Assembly: GCA_902779395.1 (NCBI GenBank)
Contig: CACZBK010000022.1
Coordinates: 1-64,000, forward strand
Reading direction: 5' to 3'
DNA length: 64,000 bases
Origin: an uncultured Lachnospiraceae bacterium
GTDB lineage: Bacteria > Bacillota > Clostridia > Lachnospirales > Lachnospiraceae
Shown: one piece after another, positions 1 through 7,053 of the stretch
How positions within the stretch are numbered: the first letter of the stretch is position 1
How the letters are laid out: each line of letters starts with the position of its first letter
Notes under the pieces: generated by a model
The model's database searches: none
What the model saw: only the letters and a program-made list of their open reading frames with translations
Told to the model about the DNA's origin: nothing
Translations under genes and position numbers: made by a program

Positions 1-639
1 CACTCTTCTTGTCGGAGTCGGCGACTGCGTAGGCGTAGGTGTATCCGCACTTACAGTAGGTGTTTCTTCTGCAGTGGGTGTAGGATCTGATAAGGGATCA
101 TGCTTTACGTAAACAAACATCCAGGATTCCGAAAGCTCATTACCGGCATCGATCGTTACCACATCAAAATCACCCTCAGTATATGTGTCCATTACAGTCG
201 GTTTTCCGACCTCGGCATCCTGTGTATTTCCCAAAAGATATATAACATATACAGTATAATCAAGCCCTTCGGGAGCCTGATGAAAATCCGAAGGCATAGG
301 CATTGTAATAAGCGCTTTATCCATTTTCAGATCAAGCGGTTTCAGGACACTGAAAATATAACCTTTGCATATATCCGTCTCAGCCAGTGTGAAGCCGGCT
401 TCCTGAAGGCGCCATCTTTCTTCATAACCGTCCAAAACACTCACGGTCGCACCATCTGCATCTGTTCCCGATAATTCTACTCTTATAAGGCCGGATGCAG
501 AATTATCTGTACGCTCATCAGTAATATAAGCCTCAATATCTGCCGCCCTTGTAAATACAGGCAGGATGGCGATAAGCACACCCAACAGTATAGCCGATAT
601 ACCGAAAAATCTTCTAAGTCTTAAATATTTGCGGTTCAT
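1..639 (-). CDS. Secreted or membrane-anchored protein of unknown function, C-terminus cut by window edge
   Basis: The reading frame is open from ATG at 639 to base 1 (213 codons) and continues outside the window. A short basic N-terminus (MNRKYLRLRRFFG) is followed by a hydrophobic segment at about residues 13-30, a signal peptide or signal anchor ending near FTRAAD. A mixed alpha/beta-looking middle follows, and the visible part ends in a Thr/Pro-rich stretch (PTPTAEETPT, TPTPTQSP) typical of cell-wall spacers. The start overlaps the stop of the sortase gene as ATGA, so the two are probably co-translated. That makes a sortase substrate or partner plausible, but any sorting signal would lie outside the window. 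I do not recognise the family. Confidence 0.7.
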   Translation of the reverse strand, partial: MNRKYLRLRRFFGISAILLGVLIAILPVFTRAADIEAYITDERTDNSASGLIRVELSGTDADGATVSVLDGYEERWRLQEAGFTLAETDICKGYIFSVLKPLDLKMDKALITMPMPSDFHQAPEGLDYTVYVIYLLGNTQDAEVGKPTVMDTYTEGDFDVVTIDAGNELSESWMFVYVKHDPLSDPTPTAEETPTVSADTPTPTQSPTPTRRV

Positions 640-1757
640 TTGATCTCTCTCCCCACTATCACGAGCCTTCCGTTTTCTTTCGAATATTCACAGGTCGAAA
701 GGCTTATGAGCTTGTCCCCCCAATAAGGACGCACCCCTGTATCGTATAGTGAATCATCCAGCGCGCTTCTTATATAACTGTTAAATTCCTCACGCGTCCG
801 GATATCTATAAAATCATAAAACTTGATGTCATCGCTTTCATCATCATACACCGAAGATATGAAAACTGCAAATATTTCATATCTCCTCTCCTGATACAGT
901 GTACTGAAGTTTATCACCGGATGTTCCCGATAATATGATTCATCTTCATATTTCTGAAGACTTCCGAACATACTGCCGTTACGCATATGATGCCCGTGTA
1001 TCAGCATGTTCATGCCGCTGCCGTCCATCCTGCATCGTTTATCAAGTACCAGCAGACCGCTCACATCATTCTTTCCTTCAAAATTATGTGACAGGTAAAA
1101 ATCATTATCATCCTCTTTATACATCACGGGATAATCAATAACCGTACCTTCTATTGTAAGCCAGCCTGCAAGATCATTATTCTCTTCATGGAGCTCTTTA
1201 AATCTCGGTAAAATCTCCGTAGGTATAACTTCAGGAGCAGGTTCTTCTTTATCTGTATGTTCTTCCGGCACCGGTTCGTTTACGGCGCTCAGTTCTGCCG
1301 CAGGCTTAGTGGGTACTGCTGTCGGCGTCACAAAAGCGGACGCTCTCTGCTGCAGCTCTTCCATACTTTTTCTGCTCTGTTCTTCTTTGGCTATCCAGAG
1401 TATTCCTATCCCTGCAGCTAATGTAAGTATCAGATAAAAAGGTATAAGCAAAAGATGTCTTGCTTTTTTCTCCTGTTTTATATGCGCGTTTTTTCTTTTC
1501 TTTTTCCGCTCCTGCCTCTCAAAATCCGTTTCTTCAACATGTGTGAAACTGTCCTTATCAAGCTGCTTTAGAAAGTCTTCACCCACAACAGTCTCAAAGC
1601 TGATGCTCTCCCTGGCTATCTGCTCTTTCATATTTCTGGCGATCTGCGCTTTGCTCCTGCCCTTTTTCTCCAGCGAGTCGATCCTGGCTTTATCGCGCTT
1701 AGCCGCTATATATTCGGTTATATCATCAAACTCGTATTTATCGAATGGGTATGACAT
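636..1757 (-). CDS. Class B sortase
   Basis: Membrane cysteine transpeptidase that cleaves sorting signals and links surface proteins to peptidoglycan or to each other. The 373-residue form begins with a long, charged, cytoplasmic-looking region of about 100 residues rich in Lys, Glu and Arg. A transmembrane helix follows at about 102-122, then a Pro/Glu linker and the catalytic domain from about 185. Catalytic residues visible are His in HGHHMRNGSMFG (about 256), Cys in ISLSTCEY (356) and Arg in NGRLVIVGR (364). The insertion pattern fits class B. I start at ATG 1757 because the in-frame ATG at 1808 lies inside the TATAATG of the best promoter. The long N-terminal cytoplasmic extension is unusual for a sortase. 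The stop overlaps the next gene (ATGA). Confidence 0.88.
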   Translation of the reverse strand: MSYPFDKYEFDDITEYIAAKRDKARIDSLEKKGRSKAQIARNMKEQIARESISFETVVGEDFLKQLDKDSFTHVEETDFERQERKKKRKNAHIKQEKKARHLLLIPFYLILTLAAGIGILWIAKEEQSRKSMEELQQRASAFVTPTAVPTKPAAELSAVNEPVPEEHTDKEEPAPEVIPTEILPRFKELHEENNDLAGWLTIEGTVIDYPVMYKEDDNDFYLSHNFEGKNDVSGLLVLDKRCRMDGSGMNMLIHGHHMRNGSMFGSLQKYEDESYYREHPVINFSTLYQERRYEIFAVFISSVYDDESDDIKFYDFIDIRTREEFNSYIRSALDDSLYDTGVRPYWGDKLISLSTCEYSKENGRLVIVGREIK

Positions 1758-1806
1758 AATTAACAGTAAGATCCCCGTACATGATGAAAAACGTATACTA
1801 CGGATC

Positions 1807-1815
1807 ATTATACCA
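1807..1815 (-). promoter_or_regulatory. Extended -10 promoter for the sortase gene
   Basis: On the minus strand TGGTATAAT forms an extended -10 element (TATAAT at 1812-1807). A start about seven bases on gives a leader of roughly 43 nt to the ATG at 1757. A -35 is not clear, because the expected place falls in the rplQ terminator. The element also shows why the ATG at 1808 is not the translation start. Confidence 0.6.
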
Positions 1816-1823
1816 GAAACTCA

Positions 1824-1857
1824 AAAATAAGGACACTCATACGAGTGTCCTTATTTT
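1824..1857 (-). terminator. Intrinsic terminator after rplQ
   Basis: Perfect 15-bp inverted repeat (1824-1838 with 1843-1857) with a 4-nt loop; the arms begin with A/T-rich ends that supply the U tract. It ends the rpmJ-rplQ transcript 24 nt after the rplQ stop and separates it from the sortase gene. The symmetry would let it work in both directions. Confidence 0.92.
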
Positions 1858-1880
1858 AAAAAGCTTTTAAAAATACCGGC

Positions 1881-2417
1881 TTATACCAGCTCAAGTATTA
1901 CCATCATAGCTGCATCGCCCTTACGGGGTCCGATCTTTACGATACGGGTATAACCACCGTTACGGTTAGCATACTTAGGTGCGATCTCATCAAACACCTT
2001 AGCGCACAGATCAACCTTCTTTGTATTCTTCTTGCGGCCCTGGATCTCAGCAGGAACCTCTTTAACATCATAGAATACACTCAGCATCTGATGACGTGCA
2101 TGCAGGCGGGAAGGATTGTCCTTCTTGATCTCCTTCTCTACCTCATCATATACGGTTACTTTCTTGCCTTCTTTTTCTTCCTTGACACGCTTGCCGTTTG
2201 CATCTTTCTGTGCAACCTTGGTCTTAACAGTTACGGTCTCGTAATTGTCTTTCTCACGGATACCCAGAGCTATGATCTTCTCAGCGATCTTCTTTACTTC
2301 CTTAGCACGTGCCTCGGTAGTAGTGATGCGTCCGTTGAGGATAAGCATGGTCACCTGGTTACGCAGCAGTGCCTTTCTCTGTGAAGATGTCTTACCTAAT
2401 TTTCTGTATTCTGCCAT
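1881..2417 (-). CDS. rplQ: 50S ribosomal protein L17, with an internal insertion
   Basis: Large-subunit protein near the exit tunnel and the last gene of the alpha-type operon. The N-terminus (MAEYRKLGKTSSQRKALLRNQ) and C-terminus (GGYTRIVKIGPRKGDAAMMVILELV) are canonical. At 178 residues it is about 50 longer than the usual 115-130. The extra length is a highly charged Lys/Glu segment at about residues 57-105, inserted between the two conserved halves. I recall similar extended L17 in related Clostridia but cannot check it here. It follows rpoA after a 117-nt spacer and is closed by a strong terminator. Confidence 0.97.
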   Translation of the reverse strand: MAEYRKLGKTSSQRKALLRNQVTMLILNGRITTTEARAKEVKKIAEKIIALGIREKDNYETVTVKTKVAQKDANGKRVKEEKEGKKVTVYDEVEKEIKKDNPSRLHARHQMLSVFYDVKEVPAEIQGRKKNTKKVDLCAKVFDEIAPKYANRNGGYTRIVKIGPRKGDAAMMVILELV

Positions 2418-2448
2418 TTTATTTCACTCCTTTCTTTTCCATACACAA

Positions 2449-2524
2449 GCGCGCTCTTCGGGCTTACCGCTCATGCGGGAGCTGTATACATGTACCGCGC
2501 TTCTTCGGACTTACCGGCCATGCG
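2449..2524. repeat. Imperfect direct repeat in the rpoA-rplQ spacer
   Basis: Two copies of about 29 bp (2449-2477 and 2495-2524) share the core CTTCGG-CTTACCG--CATGCG with a few differences. They fill most of the 117-nt gap between the rpoA stop and the rplQ start. This looks like a local duplication. The gap is long for this operon, and no coding sequence is seen in it. Confidence 0.5.
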
Positions 2525-2534
2525 TTTACGTTAC

Positions 2535-3503
2535 TTATTCCTCGCTGTCGCGAAGATGAAGACCTAATTCTTTAAGCTTCTCAAGTACCTCATCCAGAGA
2601 CTTCTTACCAAGGTTACGAACCTTCATCATCTCATCGGAAGTCTTGTTGCAAAGCTCTTCTACAGTATTGATGCCTGCACGCTTCAGGCAGTTGAAGGAT
2701 CTTACTGAAAGCTCGAGCTCATCGATGTTAAGTGAGATGGCCTGCTTTTCATTTCCTTCGGTAGCGCTGTTGATAACGGTTGCCTGCTGTCCCTTTGCAG
2801 AAAGGTTGATAAAGAGCTTAAGATGCTCGCTGAGAACCTTGGCTGCAAGGCTTACTGCCTCATCGGGAGTTAATGTACCGTTAGTCCAGACATCCATTGT
2901 GAGCTTATCATAATCAGTGATCTGACCCACACGTGTATTCTCAACAGCGATATTCACACGCTCAACAGGTGTATAGATAGAATCCACAGCGATGCTGCCA
3001 ACAGGCAGGTCTTCGCGCTTATTCTTATCAGCGCCCGCATAACCGCGGCCCTTGCTTACGATAAGATCCATCTTAAGGCTCGAATCTTTTGCACCGCTGA
3101 TCGTTGCTATTACCTGATCCTTATTTATAATGCTTACTTCAGGATCATCAAACTGTATATCCTCGGCACGGATCACTCCGTTACCTTCGGCTTTGATATA
3201 ACCTTTCTTGATGCCATCGCTCTCACTGTCATCCTTGATAGCCAGTGATTTGATGTTCATGATGATCTCAGGCACATCCTCTTTAACCCCGGGAATGGTT
3301 GAGAACTCATGCATAACTCCATCGATCTTGATCTGGCTTACAGCTGCACCGGGCAGTGATGAAAGCATGATCCTTCTCAATGAGTTTCCAAGAGTGATAC
3401 CGTAGCCTCTCTCAAGAGGCTCGATAACAAATCTTCCGTACTTCTTATCCTCGGAAATCTTTTCTACGGTTATATTGGGACTGTCAAAGTCAAATTCTAA
3501 CAT
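2535..3503 (-). CDS. rpoA: DNA-directed RNA polymerase alpha subunit
   Basis: Assembles the RNA polymerase core and contacts promoter UP elements and activators. The 322-residue product has the usual layout. The N-terminal dimerisation domain (about 1-230) carries [24 protein letters not shown] flexible linker follows, and the C-terminal DNA-binding domain (about 250-310) carries [19 protein letters not shown] and the [15 protein letters not shown] helix-hairpin-helix region. Length and start ([11 protein letters not shown]) are normal. It sits 50 nt after rpsD in the same transcript. Confidence 0.99.
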   Translation of the reverse strand: MLEFDFDSPNITVEKISEDKKYGRFVIEPLERGYGITLGNSLRRIMLSSLPGAAVSQIKIDGVMHEFSTIPGVKEDVPEIIMNIKSLAIKDDSESDGIKKGYIKAEGNGVIRAEDIQFDDPEVSIINKDQVIATISGAKDSSLKMDLIVSKGRGYAGADKNKREDLPVGSIAVDSIYTPVERVNIAVENTRVGQITDYDKLTMDVWTNGTLTPDEAVSLAAKVLSEHLKLFINLSAKGQQATVINSATEGNEKQAISLNIDELELSVRSFNCLKRAGINTVEELCNKTSDEMMKVRNLGKKSLDEVLEKLKELGLHLRDSEE

Positions 3504-3553
3504 GTAGCTTATCTCCTTTTCCAGTATAGAGTTTTCTTCCGCCTACCTTTTAA

Positions 3554-4228
3554 TTATTTGGAATACAACTCGACGATGAGCATCTCATTTACGGGTACAT
3601 CTATTGCTTCTCTCAAAGGAAGCTCCTTAACTGTGCCCTTCTTTGCTTCGTAGTCCACTTCAAGCCATGCGGGAACGATCCTTCCCTCTGTAACTTCGAT
3701 AACATCCTTGAATCTCTGCAGGCCTTTAGCCTTCTCGGTAAGCTCGATAACATCGCCGGCCTTTACCTGATAAGAAGGAATATTGATCTTCTTACCGTTT
3801 ACAGTGATATGCTTGTGGCCTACTACCTGACGAGCTTCTTTTCTGGTGCGGGCGAATCCCATACGGAATACCACGCTGTCAAGACGGCTCTCAAGCAGGA
3901 TCATAAGGTTCTCACCGGTCATGCCCTTCATACGGTCAGCTTTCTCGTAATAATTACGGAAAGGCTTCTCAAGCACACCGTAGATGAACTTTGCCTTCTG
4001 CTTCTCTCTCAGCTGAAGGCCATATTCACTTACCTTCTTATTTGCATTGCGGGGCATACGGATAGATTCGTTCACCCTGCGGTCAAGTCTCTTATTGATA
4101 TTCTTCTTGCGGCCGTCAACCTCGCTCTTCCACTCTCTGGTGTGAGTATACTTCTCAACTCCAAGGAAAGAGGGATCTATGCCTAATGCTCTGCATCTTT
4201 TCAATACAGGTACTCTATTAACTGCCAT
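3554..4228 (-). CDS. rpsD: 30S ribosomal protein S4
   Basis: Primary 16S rRNA-binding protein and, in many bacteria, a translational autoregulator of its operon. The 224-residue product begins [19 protein letters not shown], lacks the N-terminal zinc-binding cysteine cluster, and carries the S4 RNA-binding fold at about 110-175 ([26 protein letters not shown]). It is slightly longer than the usual 200, with extra basic sequence in the N-terminal third ([20 protein letters not shown]). It lies 23 nt after rpsK and 50 nt before rpoA. Confidence 0.98.
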   Translation of the reverse strand: MAVNRVPVLKRCRALGIDPSFLGVEKYTHTREWKSEVDGRKKNINKRLDRRVNESIRMPRNANKKVSEYGLQLREKQKAKFIYGVLEKPFRNYYEKADRMKGMTGENLMILLESRLDSVVFRMGFARTRKEARQVVGHKHITVNGKKINIPSYQVKAGDVIELTEKAKGLQRFKDVIEVTEGRIVPAWLEVDYEAKKGTVKELPLREAIDVPVNEMLIVELYSK

Positions 4229-4251
4229 GATGATTTATCCTCCACTTTAAA

Positions 4252-4668
4252 CTATACACGACGACGCTTGGGCGGGCGGCATCCGTTATGGGGTACCGGC
4301 GTCACGTCGCGGATACTGGTCACCGTAAGACCGTTTGCCTGCAATGCACGGATAGCTGCTTCTCTTCCGCTTCCGGGTCCCTTCACCATGACGTCTACTG
4401 TCTTAAGGCCGTGGATGAGCGCCGCTTTAGTAGCGGTTTCTGCTGCCATCTGAGCTGCATAAGGAGTAGATTTCTTTGAACCGCGGAATCCCAGGCCACC
4501 TGCTGATGCCCATGAAAGAGCATTGCCTTCTGCATCTGTCAACGTAACGATGGTGTTGTTGAAAGAAGCCTGAATGTGTGCCTGTCCATGTTCAACGTTT
4601 TTCTTGACACGCTTCTTACCTGCAGTCTTCTTAGCTGCTGAGGAAGCACTTTTCTTAGTTGCTGCCAT
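4252..4668 (-). CDS. rpsK: 30S ribosomal protein S11
   Basis: Platform protein of the small subunit near the mRNA exit. The 138-residue product has an Ala/Lys-rich N-terminal tail, then conserved S11 sequence ([44 protein letters not shown]) and the C-terminal [12 protein letters not shown]. Start and length are normal. It sits between rpsM and rpsD in the standard order. Confidence 0.98.
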   Translation of the reverse strand: MAATKKSASSAAKKTAGKKRVKKNVEHGQAHIQASFNNTIVTLTDAEGNALSWASAGGLGFRGSKKSTPYAAQMAAETATKAALIHGLKTVDVMVKGPGSGREAAIRALQANGLTVTSIRDVTPVPHNGCRPPKRRRV

Positions 4669-4728
4669 AAAACTAACCTACTTTCTCTTTTAATAATATA
4701 TTAACGGTTACTATTACTTCTGTATCAA

Positions 4729-5097
4729 TTATTTCTTCTTACCTGCAACAGTCTTCTTGGGACCCTTGCGTGTACGGGCATTGGTCTTGGTCTTCTGACC
4801 GCGTACCGGCAGACCCTTTCTGTGACGGATACCACGATAGCATCCGATTTCCTGAAGGCGCTTGATATTAAGTGCGATCTCTCTTCTAAGATCACCTTCT
4901 ACCATGAAACCTTCCTCGATGATGGCGCTTATCTGCTTAACCTCATCATCTGTCAGATCCCTGCAGCGTGTATCGGGATTAACCTTTGCTGCAGCGAGGA
5001 TCTTTGTTGCGCTGACACGCCCGATACCATAGATATAGGTAAGACCTATCTCTACACGTTTGTCTCTGGGCAAGTCAATACCTGCAATACGAGCCAT
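4729..5097 (-). CDS. rpsM: 30S ribosomal protein S13
   Basis: Head protein of the small subunit that contacts tRNA and L5. The 122-residue product starts [21 protein letters not shown], the standard start. An in-frame ATG ten codons earlier (5127) is rejected because GGAGG sits eight bases before the ATG at 5097. The C-terminus ([24 protein letters not shown]) is typical. It is preceded by an unusually long 292-nt untranslated spacer after rpmJ. Confidence 0.98.
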   Translation of the reverse strand: MARIAGIDLPRDKRVEIGLTYIYGIGRVSATKILAAAKVNPDTRCRDLTDDEVKQISAIIEEGFMVEGDLRREIALNIKRLQEIGCYRGIRHRKGLPVRGQKTKTNARTRKGPKKTVAGKKK

Positions 5098-5389
5098 TTT
5101 TAAATTCCTCCGTTTTTGCTGTGCCATCCGGTATGCTTAAAAGCGATGGCATATTAACAGTTACTAATTGACTGGGGCTATCGTTCAGCCCGGCCGGAAC
5201 ATCCGGCCTTGCCTCCTTCCGTTTTGATCACCTAAGCCGGAAGAAGTATCAATCGCAAATGCACGGTAGCAGCATTTCTACCTCGACGACAGACAAAAAT
5301 GCCTGCCGCAAACTGCATTTATCGATGATCGGCAGACACTTTTGACGGAAAGTGCTGCCATAGCCGCTCATTACTCAATGCGTCCTCAA
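5098..5389 (-). other. Long structured spacer between rpmJ and rpsM
   Basis: A 292-nt stretch without a convincing gene, much longer than the other spacers of this operon. On the minus strand it contains a GC-rich hairpin (5192-5198 with 5202-5208, 7 bp) without a U tract, and further upstream a longer imperfect stem formed by GGCAGCACTT and AAGTGTCTGCC around 5331-5358. A 40-codon ATG frame inside it has no ribosome site. It may be a regulatory leader for the rpsM-rplQ part, since S4 or another protein often binds such leaders, but no known element was recognised. Confidence 0.45.
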
Positions 5390-5503
5390 TTAACCCTGAC
5401 GCTGTTTGTGTTTGGGATTCTCACAGATGATCATGATCCTCCCTTTTCTTTTGATGACCTTGCACTTTTCGCAGATCGGTTTTACTGATGATCTTACTTT
5501 CAT
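5390..5503 (-). CDS. rpmJ: 50S ribosomal protein L36 (zinc-binding type)
   Basis: A 37-residue product starting [21 protein letters not shown] and ending NPKHKQRQG. The Cys-x2-Cys ... Cys ... His zinc ligands of the C+ form are present. A strong AAAGGAGGT ribosome site lies nine bases before the ATG. In most bacteria infA directly precedes rpmJ. Here infA is about 33 kb away and rpmJ starts its own transcription unit with rpsM, rpsK, rpsD, rpoA and rplQ. Confidence 0.97.
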   Translation of the reverse strand: MKVRSSVKPICEKCKVIKRKGRIMIICENPKHKQRQG

Positions 5504-5537
5504 GGCGCTACCTCCTTTCCAAAAAAGACCGTTTTAT

Positions 5538-5566
5538 ATATTAGCACAGGGGTCTTTCTAATGCAA
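5538..5566 (-). promoter_or_regulatory. Promoter of the rpmJ-rpsM-rpsK-rpsD-rpoA-rplQ unit
   Basis: Minus-strand TTGCAT (5566-5561), a 17-bp spacer ending in TGC, then TAATAT (5543-5538): a -35 with an extended -10. The predicted start near 5531 leaves a leader of about 27 nt to rpmJ. AAAGACC and GGTCTTT around it could also pair as a loose hairpin. This promoter would make the alpha-type operon independent of the S10/spc transcript. Confidence 0.65.
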
Positions 5567-5615
5567 GCATTTTTTTCTTAATTTTTTATGCAGGAACCGG
5601 CGCCGGCATTTTCTC

Positions 5616-6110
5616 TCATGCCATCATTGTTTTTTCACTATCGGTGGGTTTTCCGCACTCATGACAGAACTTTGCATCTGCACTGATCCGCGCTCCGCAG
5701 CCGCTGCAATCCCTGTATCTTTGCGCATCCTTAAGCGGCGTTCCGCACTCCGGGCAGAATTTCAATTTGGCCACAGCACCGCATTCCGGGCAGAAACAGT
5801 AAGTCCCTTGCCTCGGCTGCGGGTTTATCCCTCCCTGAAGCATCATCGCCATCGAGCCCGGTACCGGCCCATTAAACTGCGGTCCGGCATAAGCCGACAT
5901 AAACTGCGCGAAGTCTTGTCCTCTCCCTCCGTGCTGCATCTGGACAGGCCCCGCATATACCATCATCATAGACATATCATGAGGTCCCGCGTATACCCCC
6001 TTCATCATCGCTTCACGCTGCCTGTCATTATCCGCATTGATCTCCTCACGAAGCTTTTGCGGATCAATATCTGTATCATTAAGTTTTTCTTCACTGTTAT
6101 TATCAGCCAT
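5616..6110 (-). CDS. Double zinc-ribbon protein with YAGP repeats, function unknown
   Basis: 164 residues. The N-terminal 30 residues are acidic. A Met/Gly-rich middle carries three copies of the tetrapeptide YAGP (about 40-43, 52-55, 74-77), two of them as VYAGP followed by Met-rich sequence. The C-terminal half has two zinc ribbons: CPEC...CPEC (Cys 107, 110, 119, 122) and CSGC...CHEC (135, 138, 149, 152). Zinc ribbons of this kind usually mediate protein or nucleic acid contacts. A clear AAAGGAGA ribosome site precedes the ATG. It lies alone between rpmJ and the metallophosphoesterase. I do not recognise a named family for the N-terminal part. Confidence 0.8.
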   Translation of the reverse strand: MADNNSEEKLNDTDIDPQKLREEINADNDRQREAMMKGVYAGPHDMSMMMVYAGPVQMQHGGRGQDFAQFMSAYAGPQFNGPVPGSMAMMLQGGINPQPRQGTYCFCPECGAVAKLKFCPECGTPLKDAQRYRDCSGCGARISADAKFCHECGKPTDSEKTMMA

Positions 6111-6147
6111 ACCGCTCTCCTTTCAAATGCCCCTGCCTTTATTATAT

Positions 6148-7053
6148 CTAATGTATGTCTATCACTACTATTTCCGGATGGTTAAAAAACCTCGGAGCAA
6201 ATGTACTCTCACGGCCCAGGCCGCGGCTCACTTCCAATATACTGCCGTTAGGCAGTTCGTAGGTTCCGTTTACATATTCAGCCATAAATCCCTGATCAGG
6301 CGCAAACACCCCCTTATTAATGAAAGGAATACGTATCTGTCCCGCATGTGCATGTCCGGCCATGATAATGTCAAATCCATACTCCTGATAGTCGCTTACC
6401 CTCTCCGGTCTGTGAGTAAGAAGAATCTTAATGTGGTCTTCCTTAGTCTGCGAATATGCCCGTTCGAGCTGCTCTTTCCACTCAGCCTCACCGGCCTCCG
6501 GATCATCAATGCCGCAGATATCAAACCAGACTCCTTTCAGAGTGGTACTTATGCAATCCCCTTCAAGTACATTCACACCTATTTCTCTCATGTACTGCTT
6601 CATCTGCCCGGCGCGGCCGCTCCAGAATTCATGATTGCCTGTTACATAATAACAGTTATAGTTTTCCGCAAGGTACTCAGCAGTGATCCTGGCATTCTCT
6701 TCGCCCAGCACATCATCAAAGAAATCACCGCCCAGCAATATGATATCCGGATCCGCCTTATCTATGGCATCCAAAAGCCATTTCTGCCCTTTTCCGTACC
6801 GGCAGGAATGCAGATCCGTCAAAAGTACTGCCGTCGCGGCATATTCGTCCGTCTGGGAAACATCTATATCCATGTGTTCAACTACCGGCATCCATGACCA
6901 CAGCCAGCCCAGCGCAAAGATGATCAGCGGGACTGCAAGGATAATGAAGCCCCGGGAAGGCTTGTGACCGGATATTACTTTTTGTTTTTCATCTGCCTGT
7001 GTCAAGATCTGCCGCTCCGCTCCGAATGATATATCAAAAAGATCCTTTAGCAT
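6148..7053 (-). CDS. Membrane-anchored metallophosphoesterase (YkuE/YaeI type)
   Basis: 301 residues. One N-terminal transmembrane helix (about 33-52, GFIILAVPLIIFALGWLWSW) precedes a calcineurin-like domain with the metal ligands visible: LLTDLHSCRYG (Asp, His), LLGGDFFDD (Asp), VTGNHEFW (Asn, His), LLTHRPE (His) and MAGHAHAGQ (His x His). In Bacillus subtilis the family includes YkuE, a cell-wall-associated phosphodiesterase. The substrate here is unknown. The start overlaps the end of the upstream oxidoreductase fusion by 20 bp, so the two are probably co-transcribed. Confidence 0.88.
   Translation of the reverse strand: MLKDLFDISFGAERQILTQADEKQKVISGHKPSRGFIILAVPLIIFALGWLWSWMPVVEHMDIDVSQTDEYAATAVLLTDLHSCRYGKGQKWLLDAIDKADPDIILLGGDFFDDVLGEENARITAEYLAENYNCYYVTGNHEFWSGRAGQMKQYMREIGVNVLEGDCISTTLKGVWFDICGIDDPEAGEAEWKEQLERAYSQTKEDHIKILLTHRPERVSDYQEYGFDIIMAGHAHAGQIRIPFINKGVFAPDQGFMAEYVNGTYELPNGSILEVSRGLGRESTFAPRFFNHPEIVVIDIH

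Noticed and set aside
1758-1808. N-terminal extension of the sortase frame to an ATG at 1808
   Set aside because: The ATG lies inside the TATAATG of an extended -10 promoter and has no ribosome site.
5270-5390. 40-codon ATG frame in the rpmJ-rpsM spacer
   Set aside because: No ribosome site and no recognisable protein; the region looks like structured RNA instead.
5529-5558. AAAGACC/GGTCTTT pairing around the rpmJ promoter read as a terminator
   Set aside because: The loop is over 15 nt and A/T-rich, and the promoter elements in it fit better; the hairpin is weak.
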